Source: Streptomyces himastatinicus ATCC 53653 (lineage in GTDB: Bacteria; Actinomycetota; Actinomycetes; Streptomycetales; Streptomycetaceae). Taken from it: a stretch of 64,000 nucleotides of DNA. The stretch covers positions 8,801,387 to 8,865,386 of the forward strand of contig NZ_GG657754.1 in assembly GCF_000158915.1 (NCBI RefSeq), written 5' to 3'. Below the pieces are notes generated by a model that was not told the origin of the DNA, did no database searches, and saw only the letters and a list, made by a program, of their open reading frames with translations. Position numbers and translations under genes: made by a program. This document shows, piece by piece, positions 17,338-25,790 of the stretch; positions within the stretch are counted from its first letter, which is position 1, and every line of letters begins with the position of its first letter.

Positions 17338-18126
17338 TCAGCCGGCCGGTGCCGCGGCGTCGTCGAGCGGTGCGACCGCGGTGGCGTCGGCGCTTTCGAC
17401 TGCCTCGTGCTCCGTGGGCGACAGGGCCACGAAGGCCGACGCGAGGAAGAGGAACGAACCGAGGACCACCGCGAGAGGGAAGATGAACTGCGTGGCCGTG
17501 GCACCGTCCAGCACGCCCCCTTGTGGGGTGAGTTCGATCCGCACGGCGGCCATTCCGGTGTAGTGCATGCTGGACACGGCGAGCCCCATGACGAGGGAGG
17601 CGAGTGTCGCTCCCGCGGGGCCGCGCACCACAACGGCGGCCCACAGCGCGGCCGTTGCCGCGACGACGGCGATGACCAGCGAGAGGGCGACGATCGGCAG
17701 CTCGTAGCCGACGCTGCCGTGGAACCGGAGTGCCGCCATCCCGAGGTAGTGCATGGCACCGACGCCGAGGCCGGTACCCAGACCACCCACGAGGAGCGAG
17801 CGCCCGCGTGACCGCCCGTAGCCGACGGTGAAGACGCCTGCCCCGACGACCGCCACGGCCACCAGCAGGCTGAGGAGTGTGAGCGGGACGTCGTAGCGGA
17901 TCGGGGTCCCCTCGACTCCGAAGCCGAGCATGGCGATGAAGTGCATCGTCCAGATGCCCGATCCGATCGCGACCGATGCCGTCACCAGCCAGTTGTGCCG
18001 GGAGCGGCCGTCCGACACCAGTGCCTTCATGGTGCAGTGCAGTCCGAGCGCGGCGCCGATGCAGGCCATCACATACGCGGTGACAGGTGAAAGCCATCCG
18101 GCGCTGAAGTGGTCAAGGTGTGCCAA
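17338..18126 (-). CDS. MHYT-domain integral membrane sensor
   Basis: The protein has 262 residues and about seven membrane segments. The three repeats of the MHYT family are visible as TMHFIAMLGFG, AMHYLGMAALRF and SMHYTGMAAVRI. Paired His and Met residues near the outer membrane face are thought to bind copper and sense O2, CO or NO. There is no attached GGDEF, EAL or kinase domain, so any signal must go to a partner. It begins at TTG 18126 with a strong AGGAGGGG five bases upstream and lies 84 nt before cvnA on the same strand, making the conservon a possible partner. Confidence 0.88.
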   Translation of the reverse strand: MAHLDHFSAGWLSPVTAYVMACIGAALGLHCTMKALVSDGRSRHNWLVTASVAIGSGIWTMHFIAMLGFGVEGTPIRYDVPLTLLSLLVAVAVVGAGVFTVGYGRSRGRSLLVGGLGTGLGVGAMHYLGMAALRFHGSVGYELPIVALSLVIAVVAATAALWAAVVVRGPAGATLASLVMGLAVSSMHYTGMAAVRIELTPQGGVLDGATATQFIFPLAVVLGSFLFLASAFVALSPTEHEAVESADATAVAPLDDAAAPAG

Positions 18127-18472
18127 GACGTCCCCTCCTTCTTCTCAACTTCAAGGCGATGTGGACGCTAGCATTCCGTTTCCTCACAGAAGCTTCACAG
18201 GAAAACGCATGTCTGGAGCTCGCGGCCGGTGCGGTCACTTCGAGCTGTCCTACTTGCGAGTTCCGTGGTCGCAATCTGCGTCAGCCGGACACTTCAGCTG
18301 TTTTGGCGACGAGACTCTCGCAGTGCGCCTATGGCATAGATCACGGTCCGGCGTGCGGGGAAGCGCTTGAAGTCCCGTTCGGACTTGACGGGCTGCGGGT
18401 TCTTCGCAAGCCTGACGGCGGCCAGGCGTTGTCGCTTCGTTCGAGGGTGGGTCGGAGACAGGGGGGCTCACG
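18127..18472. other. 346-bp gap between divergent MHYT and PAP2 genes
   Basis: This stretch holds the promoters for both neighbours. It is less GC-rich near 18170-18220 than its surroundings. I see no RNA gene, no conserved motif and no coding sequence that I would defend. The ribosome binding site AGGGGGG at 18460-18466 belongs to the PAP2 gene. Confidence 0.3.
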
Positions 18473-19183
18473 TTGGATCGCCTTGACCGCCACCACCAAC
18501 GCGGTCAGCGTCTTGTTGCGGTGCTGCCCCCATCGCCGCGCGTGTGGCTGGGGCCGATCGCGGCCCTCGCCGCGCTGGTGGTCGTCCTGCTCGGGGTCCT
18601 GTACGCCGACGACGGCGAGCCCGGCACGGTGGACGCGTGGTTCGTCGAACCGACGGCGGACAGTGTTCAGCCACCGTGGCGGCGCGTGGCTCTGGCCGTG
18701 GATTTCCTGGGGGAGCCCGCCGGAGCCGCGGCGCTGGTCGTGGCCGCGGTGGCGGGCTGTCTGCTGCTGCGGCAGCTTCGCGCGGCGGTGCTCGTCGTTG
18801 TCGGCACCGGCATGACCGTGGGGACGGCGACGCTGCTCAAGCACCTGGTGGGACGCACCATCCACGGCGACGGCAACCTGTCCTACCCGAGCGGGCACAC
18901 CGCCTTCGCCACCGCGCTCGCCCTCGTGGTGGCGCTGGTCGCGACCGGCCGGCTCGGCCTCGGCAGGACGGCCGGCACGTTGCTCGTGCTCGCCGCGGCG
19001 CTGGTCGCCGGTGCCGCCATGGGCTGGGCGCAGGTCGCCCTGGGCGCGCACTACCCGACCGATGTCCTCGGTGGCTGGTGTACCGCGCTGGCGGTGGTAC
19101 CGGCGACCGCGTGGCTGGTCGACCGGACGGCTGACCGGCTGGCCGACCGGCCGGCCGACGCCGGTCGGCGGGAGCATTCCTGA
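18473..19183 (+). CDS. PAP2 superfamily membrane phosphatase
   Basis: This is a 236-residue protein with five to six membrane helices. The phosphatase motifs are KHLVGRT (motif 1 in shortened form), YPSGHTAFATA (motif 2 with the catalytic His) and GAHYPTDVLGGW (motif 3). It would remove phosphate from lipid pyrophosphates or phosphatidic acid at the membrane. Next to an exopolysaccharide cluster, recycling undecaprenyl pyrophosphate is a reasonable guess, but it is on the opposite strand and separate. It starts at TTG 18473, supported by AGGGGGG. It ends convergently 7 nt from the aminotransferase stop. Confidence 0.87.
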   Translation: MDRLDRHHQRGQRLVAVLPPSPRVWLGPIAALAALVVVLLGVLYADDGEPGTVDAWFVEPTADSVQPPWRRVALAVDFLGEPAGAAALVVAAVAGCLLLRQLRAAVLVVVGTGMTVGTATLLKHLVGRTIHGDGNLSYPSGHTAFATALALVVALVATGRLGLGRTAGTLLVLAAALVAGAAMGWAQVALGAHYPTDVLGGWCTALAVVPATAWLVDRTADRLADRPADAGRREHS

Positions 19184-19193
19184 CGTTACGTCA
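19144..19193. terminator. Bidirectional terminator region between convergent genes
   Basis: CCGACCGG pairs with CCGGTCGG (about 19144-19168) inside the 3' end of the PAP2 gene. A 13-bp palindrome TGACGTTACGTCA (19181-19193) contains the stop codons of both convergent genes at its ends. Either could end transcription in both directions. Neither has a T tract. Confidence 0.45.
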
Positions 19194-20516
19194 CACCAAG
19201 CGGCGGAATACGGGCTTCACCGGTCGTCCGGCCAGCCAGGGGGTGGGGTCACCCGCGTCCAGTGCCTTCCGGTACACCGCACACGCCTGGGCCACCACGT
19301 CGACGGTGTGGTCGATGTCGGCGTCGCTGAGCGCGCTGCTCACCACGAACGACGGGGCCAGCACCCCGCCCGTGAGGAGCCGGCGCAGGAACAGGGTGCG
19401 GTACTGCTGCGACGGCTGCCCGTTCTCGTCGAGGGTGGCGAAGACCAGGTTGCTGGCCCGGCCCCGGACGACGATGTGGTCGCCGACGCCCATGCCGGCC
19501 GCGGCGTCGCGGACACCGGCGGCCAACCGCTCGCCGAGGGCGTGCAGCCGTGCGGTGATGCCCTCTTCGACGTAGGTGGCGAGCACGGCCATCGCGGCTG
19601 CCAGGGAGTGCGTTTCCGCACCGTGCGTGGTGGACAGCAGGAACACCCGGTCGCCTGAGTGACGCAAGCCTCCCAGCTCCATCAGATCGCGGCGCCCGGC
19701 CAGCGCGGAGACGGCGAATCCGTTGCCCAGCGCCTTGCCGAACGTGGAGAGGTCGGGGACGACGCCGTACAGGCCCTGGGCGCCCGCCTCGGACCAGCGG
19801 AAGCCGGTGATCATCTCATCGAAGATCAGGACGCAGCCGTGCCGGTCGGCCAGCTCGCGCAGGCCGGCGAGGTACCCGGGCGGAGGCTCGGTGTGGCCGG
19901 CGGGTTCGAGGATCAGGCAGGCGACCTCGTCCTGGTACCGGGTGAGCAGCTCCTCCGTGGCGGCCAGGTCCCCGTAGGGGAACGTCACGGTGAGCTCGTT
20001 GGTCGCCTCCGGGATACCGGCGGACATCGGTGTGGTGCCGATGAACCAGTCGTCGACGGAGAAGAACGGATGGTCGGCGCAGATGGCCACCCGCGGGCGC
20101 CCGGTGGCGGCGCGGGCGAGGCGCACCGCGGCGGTGGTGGCGTCGGAGCCGTTCTTCGCGAACTTCACCATCTCGGCGGTCGGCACCGTGGCCAGGAAGC
20201 GTTCGGCGGCCTCGACCTCCACGATGGACGGCCGGACGAAGTTGCTGCCGCGGTCGAGTTCCCGCCGCACCGCCTCGATCACGCGTGGGTGGGCGTGGCC
20301 GAGGCTGACCGACCGCAGGCCGGAGCCGTACTCGACGTAGCGGTTGCCGTCGATGTCCCATACGTGGGCACCGCGGCCGTGGTCGATGACCGGCGCCAGG
20401 TTCTCGGGGTACTGGTCGTCGCCCTTGGCGTAGGTGTGCGCGCCCCCGGGGACCAGGGCGTGCAGCCGCTCGTTCGCCGTCCGCGACCGGGGCAGTGAAA
20501 ACTCTTCGGTGTCCAC
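19191..20516 (-). CDS. Class III aminotransferase (glutamate-1-semialdehyde aminomutase-like)
   Basis: This 441-residue PLP enzyme shows GGAHTYAKGDDQYPENLAPV and GSGLRSVSLGHAHPRVIEAV near the N-terminus, FAKNGSDATTAAVRLAR, and the PLP-Asp segment LIFDEMITGFR. The Schiff-base lysine is in STFGKALGNGFAVSALAG. It is the last gene of the long exopolysaccharide operon, 7 nt after the RmlC-like gene. In this setting it more likely aminates a keto-sugar or a small side-chain donor than makes tetrapyrrole precursors, because HemL genes normally sit with hem genes. The substrate is inferred only from context. Confidence 0.87.
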   Translation of the reverse strand: MDTEEFSLPRSRTANERLHALVPGGAHTYAKGDDQYPENLAPVIDHGRGAHVWDIDGNRYVEYGSGLRSVSLGHAHPRVIEAVRRELDRGSNFVRPSIVEVEAAERFLATVPTAEMVKFAKNGSDATTAAVRLARAATGRPRVAICADHPFFSVDDWFIGTTPMSAGIPEATNELTVTFPYGDLAATEELLTRYQDEVACLILEPAGHTEPPPGYLAGLRELADRHGCVLIFDEMITGFRWSEAGAQGLYGVVPDLSTFGKALGNGFAVSALAGRRDLMELGGLRHSGDRVFLLSTTHGAETHSLAAAMAVLATYVEEGITARLHALGERLAAGVRDAAAGMGVGDHIVVRGRASNLVFATLDENGQPSQQYRTLFLRRLLTGGVLAPSFVVSSALSDADIDHTVDVVAQACAVYRKALDAGDPTPWLAGRPVKPVFRRLV

Positions 20517-20523
20517 GCTGACT

Positions 20524-21075
20524 TCAGCTCTCTTTCTGCTTCAGGACGTCGGCGAGGCTCGGCGCCTCCCGGTCCCGCTGGGACATCGATGTGGCGGGCA
20601 GCGGCCAGGGAATGGCGAGCTCCGGGTCGTCGAAGGCGATCGTCACGTCCTCCGCCGGATCGTGCGGGCGGTCGATCCGGTACGAGGTGTCGGCGGTTTC
20701 GGTCAGCGCCTGGAAGCCGTGCGCGCACCCCGCCGGGATGTACAGGGTCGTCTGCGTCTCGCCGGACAGCTCGAAGAAGGCCCGGCCCAGGTAGGTCGGC
20801 GAGTCCGTCCGCAGGTCCACGATGACGTCGAAGATCTTCCCGTACGAGCACCGCACCAGCTTGGCCTCGCCGGCGCCGGAGCGCAGGTGCAGGCCGCGCA
20901 GTACGCCCCGTACCGAGCGGGACAGGCTGTCCTGGACGAAGGCGTCCGGGTCGAGGCCCACCGAGCGGACCACCTCGGCGTCGAAGGTGCGGCAGAAGAA
21001 GCCGCGTTCATCGGCGTACGGGGTCGGCTCGAAGAGGTACGCGCCGGAGATCTCCGGGACTTCGGTCGCTTTCAT
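20524..21075 (-). CDS. dTDP-4-dehydrorhamnose 3,5-epimerase family (RmlC-like)
   Basis: This 183-residue cupin has FEPTPYADERGFFCRTFDAE, QDSLSRSVRGVLRGLHL (with the catalytic His), GKIFDVIVDLRTDSPTYL and PAGCAHGFQALTETADTSYR (with the active-site Tyr region). The family epimerises C3 and/or C5 of 4-keto-6-deoxy nucleotide sugars. No rmlA or rmlB gene is present in the cluster, so its substrate may come from the CDP-sugar branch (rfbF) rather than dTDP-glucose. It overlaps the pyruvyltransferase stop by 4 nt. Confidence 0.9.
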   Translation of the reverse strand: MKATEVPEISGAYLFEPTPYADERGFFCRTFDAEVVRSVGLDPDAFVQDSLSRSVRGVLRGLHLRSGAGEAKLVRCSYGKIFDVIVDLRTDSPTYLGRAFFELSGETQTTLYIPAGCAHGFQALTETADTSYRIDRPHDPAEDVTIAFDDPELAIPWPLPATSMSQRDREAPSLADVLKQKES

Positions 21076-22271
21076 CGGGTCTCCTGCGGGGCGGTCGGCG
21101 GGAACAGGGTCGAGGTCAACGTGGCGAACTGGCGGGCGAGTTGCCGTGTCGCGGCCTCGTTGCGTTCGGTGAGGGTCCGGCGTAGCTCCGCCGCGTGTTT
21201 CTCCAAAGACCGGAACTGGTCGAGGAGTCGGTCGGCGTCGACCTCGCGGGCCGGGTGGCAGTACGCGCCGAGGCCCATCCGGTCCATGAGCGCGTCGCTC
21301 TTCGCCGCGTAGCTCACGGCGAGGGTCGGAGTCCCGGACTTCAGGGCGCAGACCAGATTGTGGTAGCGGGTCGCCACCACGGTGTCGGCGGCAGCCGTCT
21401 CCTTCATCAGGTCGGCGAGGGAGGCCGTCTCGGCGGCGGTGACCAGCGGCGAGTCCACCGCGTCGAGGATCGCGGCGACCACCGGCGCGTCGCAGGCGTC
21501 GCCGGTGAGCAGCCGGACCGGGCGGCCGTCCTCGGCCAGTGCGCGCACGAAGGCGGTCGTCCCGGCGAGGTAGCGGCGGTGGATCTCCTCGGCCCGGGCG
21601 CGGTCGTCGTTGCCGCCGTGGAAGTCCATGACGCCGACGCAGACCGTGCCCGAGGACCCGGCGGCCGACGGCGTCGGCAGGGCGAACGCGAGGTCCGGGT
21701 AGACCTCGTCGCGCGCGGTGTCCACGCCCATCGCCCGCATCGCGTCGCGGGACAGGGTGTCCCGGTACGAGCGGTAGGCGGCGAGCCGCGCCGACCAGCG
21801 CACCAGGGCCCGGGTCGGCCGGGCCCCGATCGGGGCGGCGCCGACACCGACCAGCGCGACCCGGGTGCCGATCAGCCGGCCACTCGCGCAGAGCAGGAAC
21901 AGCGAGTACGGGAAGCCCCACGGCCGCAGCGGCAGCGTGGCCTCCAGGACGCCCATCCCGGGCACGATCACCACGTCGTGCCGGCGCACCCAGGCGGCGG
22001 TGCGGACGGCGTCGACGAGTTTTCCCAGACCCTTGGCCGCGATCGCGCCCGCACGTGACGCGGTCCGGTACTCCCCGCGGTACCAGTGCAACCGCGTCGC
22101 GGGGATGCCGTACCGGGTCGCGACGGTCTCGGGTCCGCCGCACAGCGCGTCCACGACCGCCTCCGGGTGCTCCGCGCGGAGGTAGCCGAGCACGGCCTCG
22201 AGCGACCCGTCGTTGCCGAGGTTGCCGGAGCCGAGCAGGCCGAACACCCCCACCCGGGTGGGGGACTTCAT
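21072..22271 (-). CDS. Polysaccharide pyruvyl transferase family protein
   Basis: The product has 399 residues: RVGVFGLLGSGNLGNDGSLE at the N-terminus, HDVVIVPGMGVLEATLPLRP, and ADTVVATRYHNLVCALKSGT with the conserved R-x-H motif late in the protein, all typical of PF04230. Such enzymes add pyruvate ketals from PEP to sugars of capsular polymers, giving acidic groups. It overlaps both neighbours by 4 nt within the operon. Confidence 0.9.
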   Translation of the reverse strand: MKSPTRVGVFGLLGSGNLGNDGSLEAVLGYLRAEHPEAVVDALCGGPETVATRYGIPATRLHWYRGEYRTASRAGAIAAKGLGKLVDAVRTAAWVRRHDVVIVPGMGVLEATLPLRPWGFPYSLFLLCASGRLIGTRVALVGVGAAPIGARPTRALVRWSARLAAYRSYRDTLSRDAMRAMGVDTARDEVYPDLAFALPTPSAAGSSGTVCVGVMDFHGGNDDRARAEEIHRRYLAGTTAFVRALAEDGRPVRLLTGDACDAPVVAAILDAVDSPLVTAAETASLADLMKETAAADTVVATRYHNLVCALKSGTPTLAVSYAAKSDALMDRMGLGAYCHPAREVDADRLLDQFRSLEKHAAELRRTLTERNEAATRQLARQFATLTSTLFPPTAPQETR

Positions 22272-23224
22272 GCCCGCCGCCCCTCACGGCCGGCGACGAG
22301 GGCGTCGACGGAGACGGTGAGCTTGGCCGGATCGATCGGGGCGCGGTCCTCGACCCGCTCGCCGGCACCCGGCCGGGCCCGGCTGGTCATCCAGGCGGCC
22401 AGGTGGCGGTAGCACGCGCGCCGGTCGGCCGCGGACAACGGAGCCCGCCGGATCGCCGCGACGAAACCCCAGACGTACTCGGCGAGCAGCCGCGGCGTCG
22501 GGTGCAGCAGGCCCGCCCGGCGCGGGTCGAGGTTGACGCACCGGGAGCGCTTCGACGGGTTCGCCCGCTCGGCGCGGGTGGGGTGGTCGCGGCGGAAGTA
22601 CAGCAGCTCCGGCACCTGGTGGAAGGGCCCGTGCAGGCCGATCTCGGTGACGAAGGTGCGGTCCGCGTGGTGGTAGCTGTCGTGCGGCTTCACCCGGCGC
22701 AGCACGTCGGCCCGCATCACCCCGTAGAAGTCGTCGCCGCCGGGCTCGAACAGCATGCTGCGGAAGCGCTCGGGCGCGCGCGGCGAGTCGGTGGCGAGCC
22801 CGTACTCGTACGGGACCTTCACCTGGCCGTCGCCGTCGATGACCGCCTGGTCGGCGTGCGCGAGGATCACGTCCGGCCGCTCGTCCAGCGCCTCCACGCA
22901 AGCCCGCAGCAGGTCCCGGGCGTACAGGTCGTCGTGCGAGGCCCACTTGAACAGTTCGCCGTGGCACTGGGTGAACACATAGTTGTGGTTCGGCGCGGCG
23001 CCGATGTTCCGGGACAGCCGGATGTACCGGATACGCGAGTCCTGCGCGGCGTACTTGCGGCAGATGTCCTGGGTTCCGTCGGTCGAGGCGTTGTCGGAGA
23101 TGACCAGCTCGAAATCCTCGTAGGTCTGGCCGAGCAGGGCGTCGAGCGACTCGGCGAGGTACTCCTCGCCGTTGTACACGGGCAGGCCGATGCCCAGCCG
23201 GGGAGTGCGGCCAGAGACAGTCAT
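22268..23224 (-). CDS. Glycosyltransferase family 2
   Basis: This GT-A-fold glycosyltransferase has 318 residues: LGIGLPVYNGEEYLAESLDA, ELVISDNASTDGTQDIC, and FKWASHDDLYARD supplying the acidic metal/nucleotide-binding motif. It is cytoplasmic with no membrane segment and adds a sugar to the lipid-linked repeat unit. The start at ATG 23222-23224 overlaps the flippase stop (ATGA). Donor and acceptor cannot be predicted. Confidence 0.9.
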   Translation of the reverse strand: MTVSGRTPRLGIGLPVYNGEEYLAESLDALLGQTYEDFELVISDNASTDGTQDICRKYAAQDSRIRYIRLSRNIGAAPNHNYVFTQCHGELFKWASHDDLYARDLLRACVEALDERPDVILAHADQAVIDGDGQVKVPYEYGLATDSPRAPERFRSMLFEPGGDDFYGVMRADVLRRVKPHDSYHHADRTFVTEIGLHGPFHQVPELLYFRRDHPTRAERANPSKRSRCVNLDPRRAGLLHPTPRLLAEYVWGFVAAIRRAPLSAADRRACYRHLAAWMTSRARPGAGERVEDRAPIDPAKLTVSVDALVAGREGRRA

Positions 23225-24519
23225 GACGTCCTCACTTCGGGGATGGGGTTCTGGTGGCGCTCGCGCAGGGCGGAGCGCAGTTGGAGCCACCACACGGCCG
23301 AACCGCAGACGGTCGCGGCGGCGACGCCCCAGGCCGAGCCGACCGTGCCGGACACGGCAGCGCCGCCGAGCCCGCCGATGACGTAGCAGGCGGAGGCGAT
23401 CAGTTGGCTGCGCAGGCTGCGCCGGGCCGCGCCGAGCGCGCGCAGCCCGGCCGCAGCGCCGGTGCCGAGGCCGGCGCCCGCGACGCCGAGCGTGACCGGC
23501 ACGATGAGCTCCGAGGCGGAGCTCCAGACGTCGCCGAGCACGAACTCGCCGAGCCGGTCCGGCATCAGGAGCAGGGCCGAGCCCCACAGCAGCGCGCCGA
23601 CGGCCTGTCCGCCGCCCAGGAGGAGGCAGAACCGGCCGAGGCGGTGCGGGGCCTGCCGCAGCACCCGCGCCGCCTCCGGGACGGTGACCAGGGACAGCCC
23701 CATCAGAACGGCGAGGAACGGGCCGAGCAGGAGCTCGGCGCCCCGCACCGCGCCCACCGCGCCGACCCCGACGATGGCGCCGAGCCCGTAGGCCCGCAGT
23801 TGGCTCGCGCCGCTGAGGCAGGTGTTCTCGACCAGGTACCGGTAGCCGAGATCGCGCTGTTCGCGCAGCCATCCGCGCGCCTTGGCCACCCGGGGCCGGA
23901 TGCCGGACTGGAGGTAGCCGTACGCGGCGGCCACCGTGGCGGACGCGCCCCAGGCGAGCACGAACGCGGCGACGGTTCCCACGCGGGCCGCCACGAGCAT
24001 GGCGGGCACGAGCGCGACGCCCCAGACGACGTCGTTGAGGAACGCCTTGCGTCCGGTGCCCGCGGCGAAGAACGAGAACCGCCAGGCGTCCTGGAGCAGC
24101 AGTCCCGGCAGCATGACACCGAGGGCGACGAACGCGGGCCCCAGACGACCGCCGACGGTGAGCCCGGTCACCAGGCACGCCGCGCCGATGGCCGCGCCGA
24201 CGCCGAGCGCGGTCCCCGTCGATCTGGCCACGGCCCCGCGCCAGGACGCGTCGGACACGCCGCTGAAGCGCACCACGAGAGGGTCGGTGGCAAGGCCGCG
24301 GGAGATGTTGAGGACCACGCCGTAGGTCACCCAGGCCAGGCTGAACACGCCGAACGCGGTCACCCCGAGCGAGCGGGCCACGTAGAGGCCCACCACGAAG
24401 TTGGACATGCTGGAGGCCGCCTGGTCGGCCAGGCCCCAGGACAGCCTGCCGACGAGGGCCCGCTTGGCGGAACCGCCCGGTCTCGTGGCCCTTTCCCCCT
24501 CGGTGGTCGGGTGCGTCAT
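23221..24519 (-). CDS. Wzx-like polysaccharide flippase
   Basis: The protein has 432 residues and about 12 hydrophobic segments. The N-terminal ALVGRLSWGLADQAASSMSN and FVVGLYVARSLGVTAFGVFS are typical of MATE/MVF-superfamily oligosaccharide flippases. It would move the undecaprenyl-linked repeat unit across the membrane for polymerisation by the Wzy-like protein at 30703-31952. It overlaps both neighbours by 4 nt. It is called from topology and the N-terminal motif, since flippases diverge strongly. Confidence 0.82.
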   Translation of the reverse strand: MTHPTTEGERATRPGGSAKRALVGRLSWGLADQAASSMSNFVVGLYVARSLGVTAFGVFSLAWVTYGVVLNISRGLATDPLVVRFSGVSDASWRGAVARSTGTALGVGAAIGAACLVTGLTVGGRLGPAFVALGVMLPGLLLQDAWRFSFFAAGTGRKAFLNDVVWGVALVPAMLVAARVGTVAAFVLAWGASATVAAAYGYLQSGIRPRVAKARGWLREQRDLGYRYLVENTCLSGASQLRAYGLGAIVGVGAVGAVRGAELLLGPFLAVLMGLSLVTVPEAARVLRQAPHRLGRFCLLLGGGQAVGALLWGSALLLMPDRLGEFVLGDVWSSASELIVPVTLGVAGAGLGTGAAAGLRALGAARRSLRSQLIASACYVIGGLGGAAVSGTVGSAWGVAAATVCGSAVWWLQLRSALRERHQNPIPEVRTS

Positions 24520-25790
24520 GCCTTGATCAACCCTGCGCCGTGCAAGGCGTCGGCCGCGGTGGCGACGGTGTCGAACGGCAGCCCGGACTGCTCGGTGACG
24601 TCCAGCAGACTGTGCTCACCGTCGGACAGGTTGAGCACCCAGAGCATGGCCATCTGGGCCTGCTTGGTGTCGCTGCGGCCGCCGAGCGCGTCGTACAGCC
24701 CGCGTCGGCCCAGCTGCGGTTCGCCGTAGGGGCTGAGGTTGACGTAGCTCCGGTTGCGGTCGAGCACGGCGAACGCCTCGCGGCACACGGCGAGGGTGTC
24801 CGCCATCGCCTCCGGGGAGACGAAGTCCAGGTTGTCCGCCGACGTGTGGTACTCGGGGTAGCCCGCGTACGGGGTCCGGGTGAGCGAGCCCACGCCGAGG
24901 TTGAATCCGGGCGAGCAGAATTGCCGCTCGTCGTAGCCGTACGGAGTGAACTCGTTGACCTGGTGCGGGCGTTCGGACGCGGCCAGCACGTGCCGCATCA
25001 CCCGGTCGATCTCCGCGTCGCCGCGCCTGCTCCGCTTGTACGTCAGCGGGCCCGGGTCGCCCGCGCAGGCCAGCACCAGGCCGTGCTTGACCCGGTCGAT
25101 CCGCTCCGCATTGCGGGCCAGCCAGGTGATCGCCCCGATGGTGCCGGGCGCGAACAGGAAGCGGTACGTGTAGTACGGCGTCCGCTCCGCCAGCGCCCGG
25201 GCCAGATACGCCGCCACCGCGATGCCGGCCAGGTTGTCGTTGGCCAGCGACGGGTGGCAGACGTGGCAGGAGACGATCACCTCGTCGGGGACCTGCCCGG
25301 GGACCACGTGCTCGGCGTAGGTGAGGTGGCCATCGGCGAGGGTGGAGTCGATGCGGACCTCGTACTCACCGTCCGGCATCGCGTCCAGGGTCTCCTGGGC
25401 CAGGCAGAACCCCCATTCCGGCCTGTAGTAGCTGGTGCGGTACGGCACCCAGGTCGGGTGGTCCGGAAGCGTGTGCAGGTGCGCGCGCAGCTCGGACAGC
25501 GGCATGGTCGCCGACACCGGCACGCTGTAGCCGAGCACATGCAGGCTGGACGCGGCGAAGTCGACGATCCGGTTGCCCGCGGCGTCGGCGATGTACGCGT
25601 CCCGGATGTTCCACTCCTGCGGCACCGTCCAGTCGAGCACCTGGGTCCCGGTCGGCACCTCGTGCACCTGTAGGGGGATGTACTCGCCGACGATGTCCAG
25701 GGTGGCGCGCACACCGTCGCCGGTGATGCTCCGGCACAGCGGGTACAACCGCTCCACCAGCGCGTGCATCTCTTCGCCGACCGTGGTCAC
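24516..25790 (-). CDS. DUF4910 aminopeptidase-like protein with C-terminal winged helix
   Basis: This protein has about 424 residues. It starts at GTG 25790 (VTTVGEEMHALVERLYPLCR), overlapping the SDR gene by 4 nt. Its core has the layout of an M28-type zinc peptidase: VSCHVCHPSLANDNLAG (His and Asp ligands), FTPYGYDERQFCSPGFN (Asp-Glu) and EYHTSADNLDFVS (His). The last 60 residues (LSDGEHSLLDVTEQSGLPFD and on) look like a winged helix. Relatives recur in nucleotide-sugar and surface-polymer clusters, often beside RfbF and PIG-L genes, but no reaction has been settled that I know of. It might hydrolyse an amide on a sugar intermediate. Confidence 0.82.
   Translation of the reverse strand: MTTVGEEMHALVERLYPLCRSITGDGVRATLDIVGEYIPLQVHEVPTGTQVLDWTVPQEWNIRDAYIADAAGNRIVDFAASSLHVLGYSVPVSATMPLSELRAHLHTLPDHPTWVPYRTSYYRPEWGFCLAQETLDAMPDGEYEVRIDSTLADGHLTYAEHVVPGQVPDEVIVSCHVCHPSLANDNLAGIAVAAYLARALAERTPYYTYRFLFAPGTIGAITWLARNAERIDRVKHGLVLACAGDPGPLTYKRSRRGDAEIDRVMRHVLAASERPHQVNEFTPYGYDERQFCSPGFNLGVGSLTRTPYAGYPEYHTSADNLDFVSPEAMADTLAVCREAFAVLDRNRSYVNLSPYGEPQLGRRGLYDALGGRSDTKQAQMAMLWVLNLSDGEHSLLDVTEQSGLPFDTVATAADALHGAGLIKA

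Noticed and set aside
23254-25673. Large plus-strand open frames opposite the flippase and DUF4910 genes
   Set aside because: Arg/Gly/Ala-rich translations without domains, mirroring the codon bias of the real minus-strand genes.
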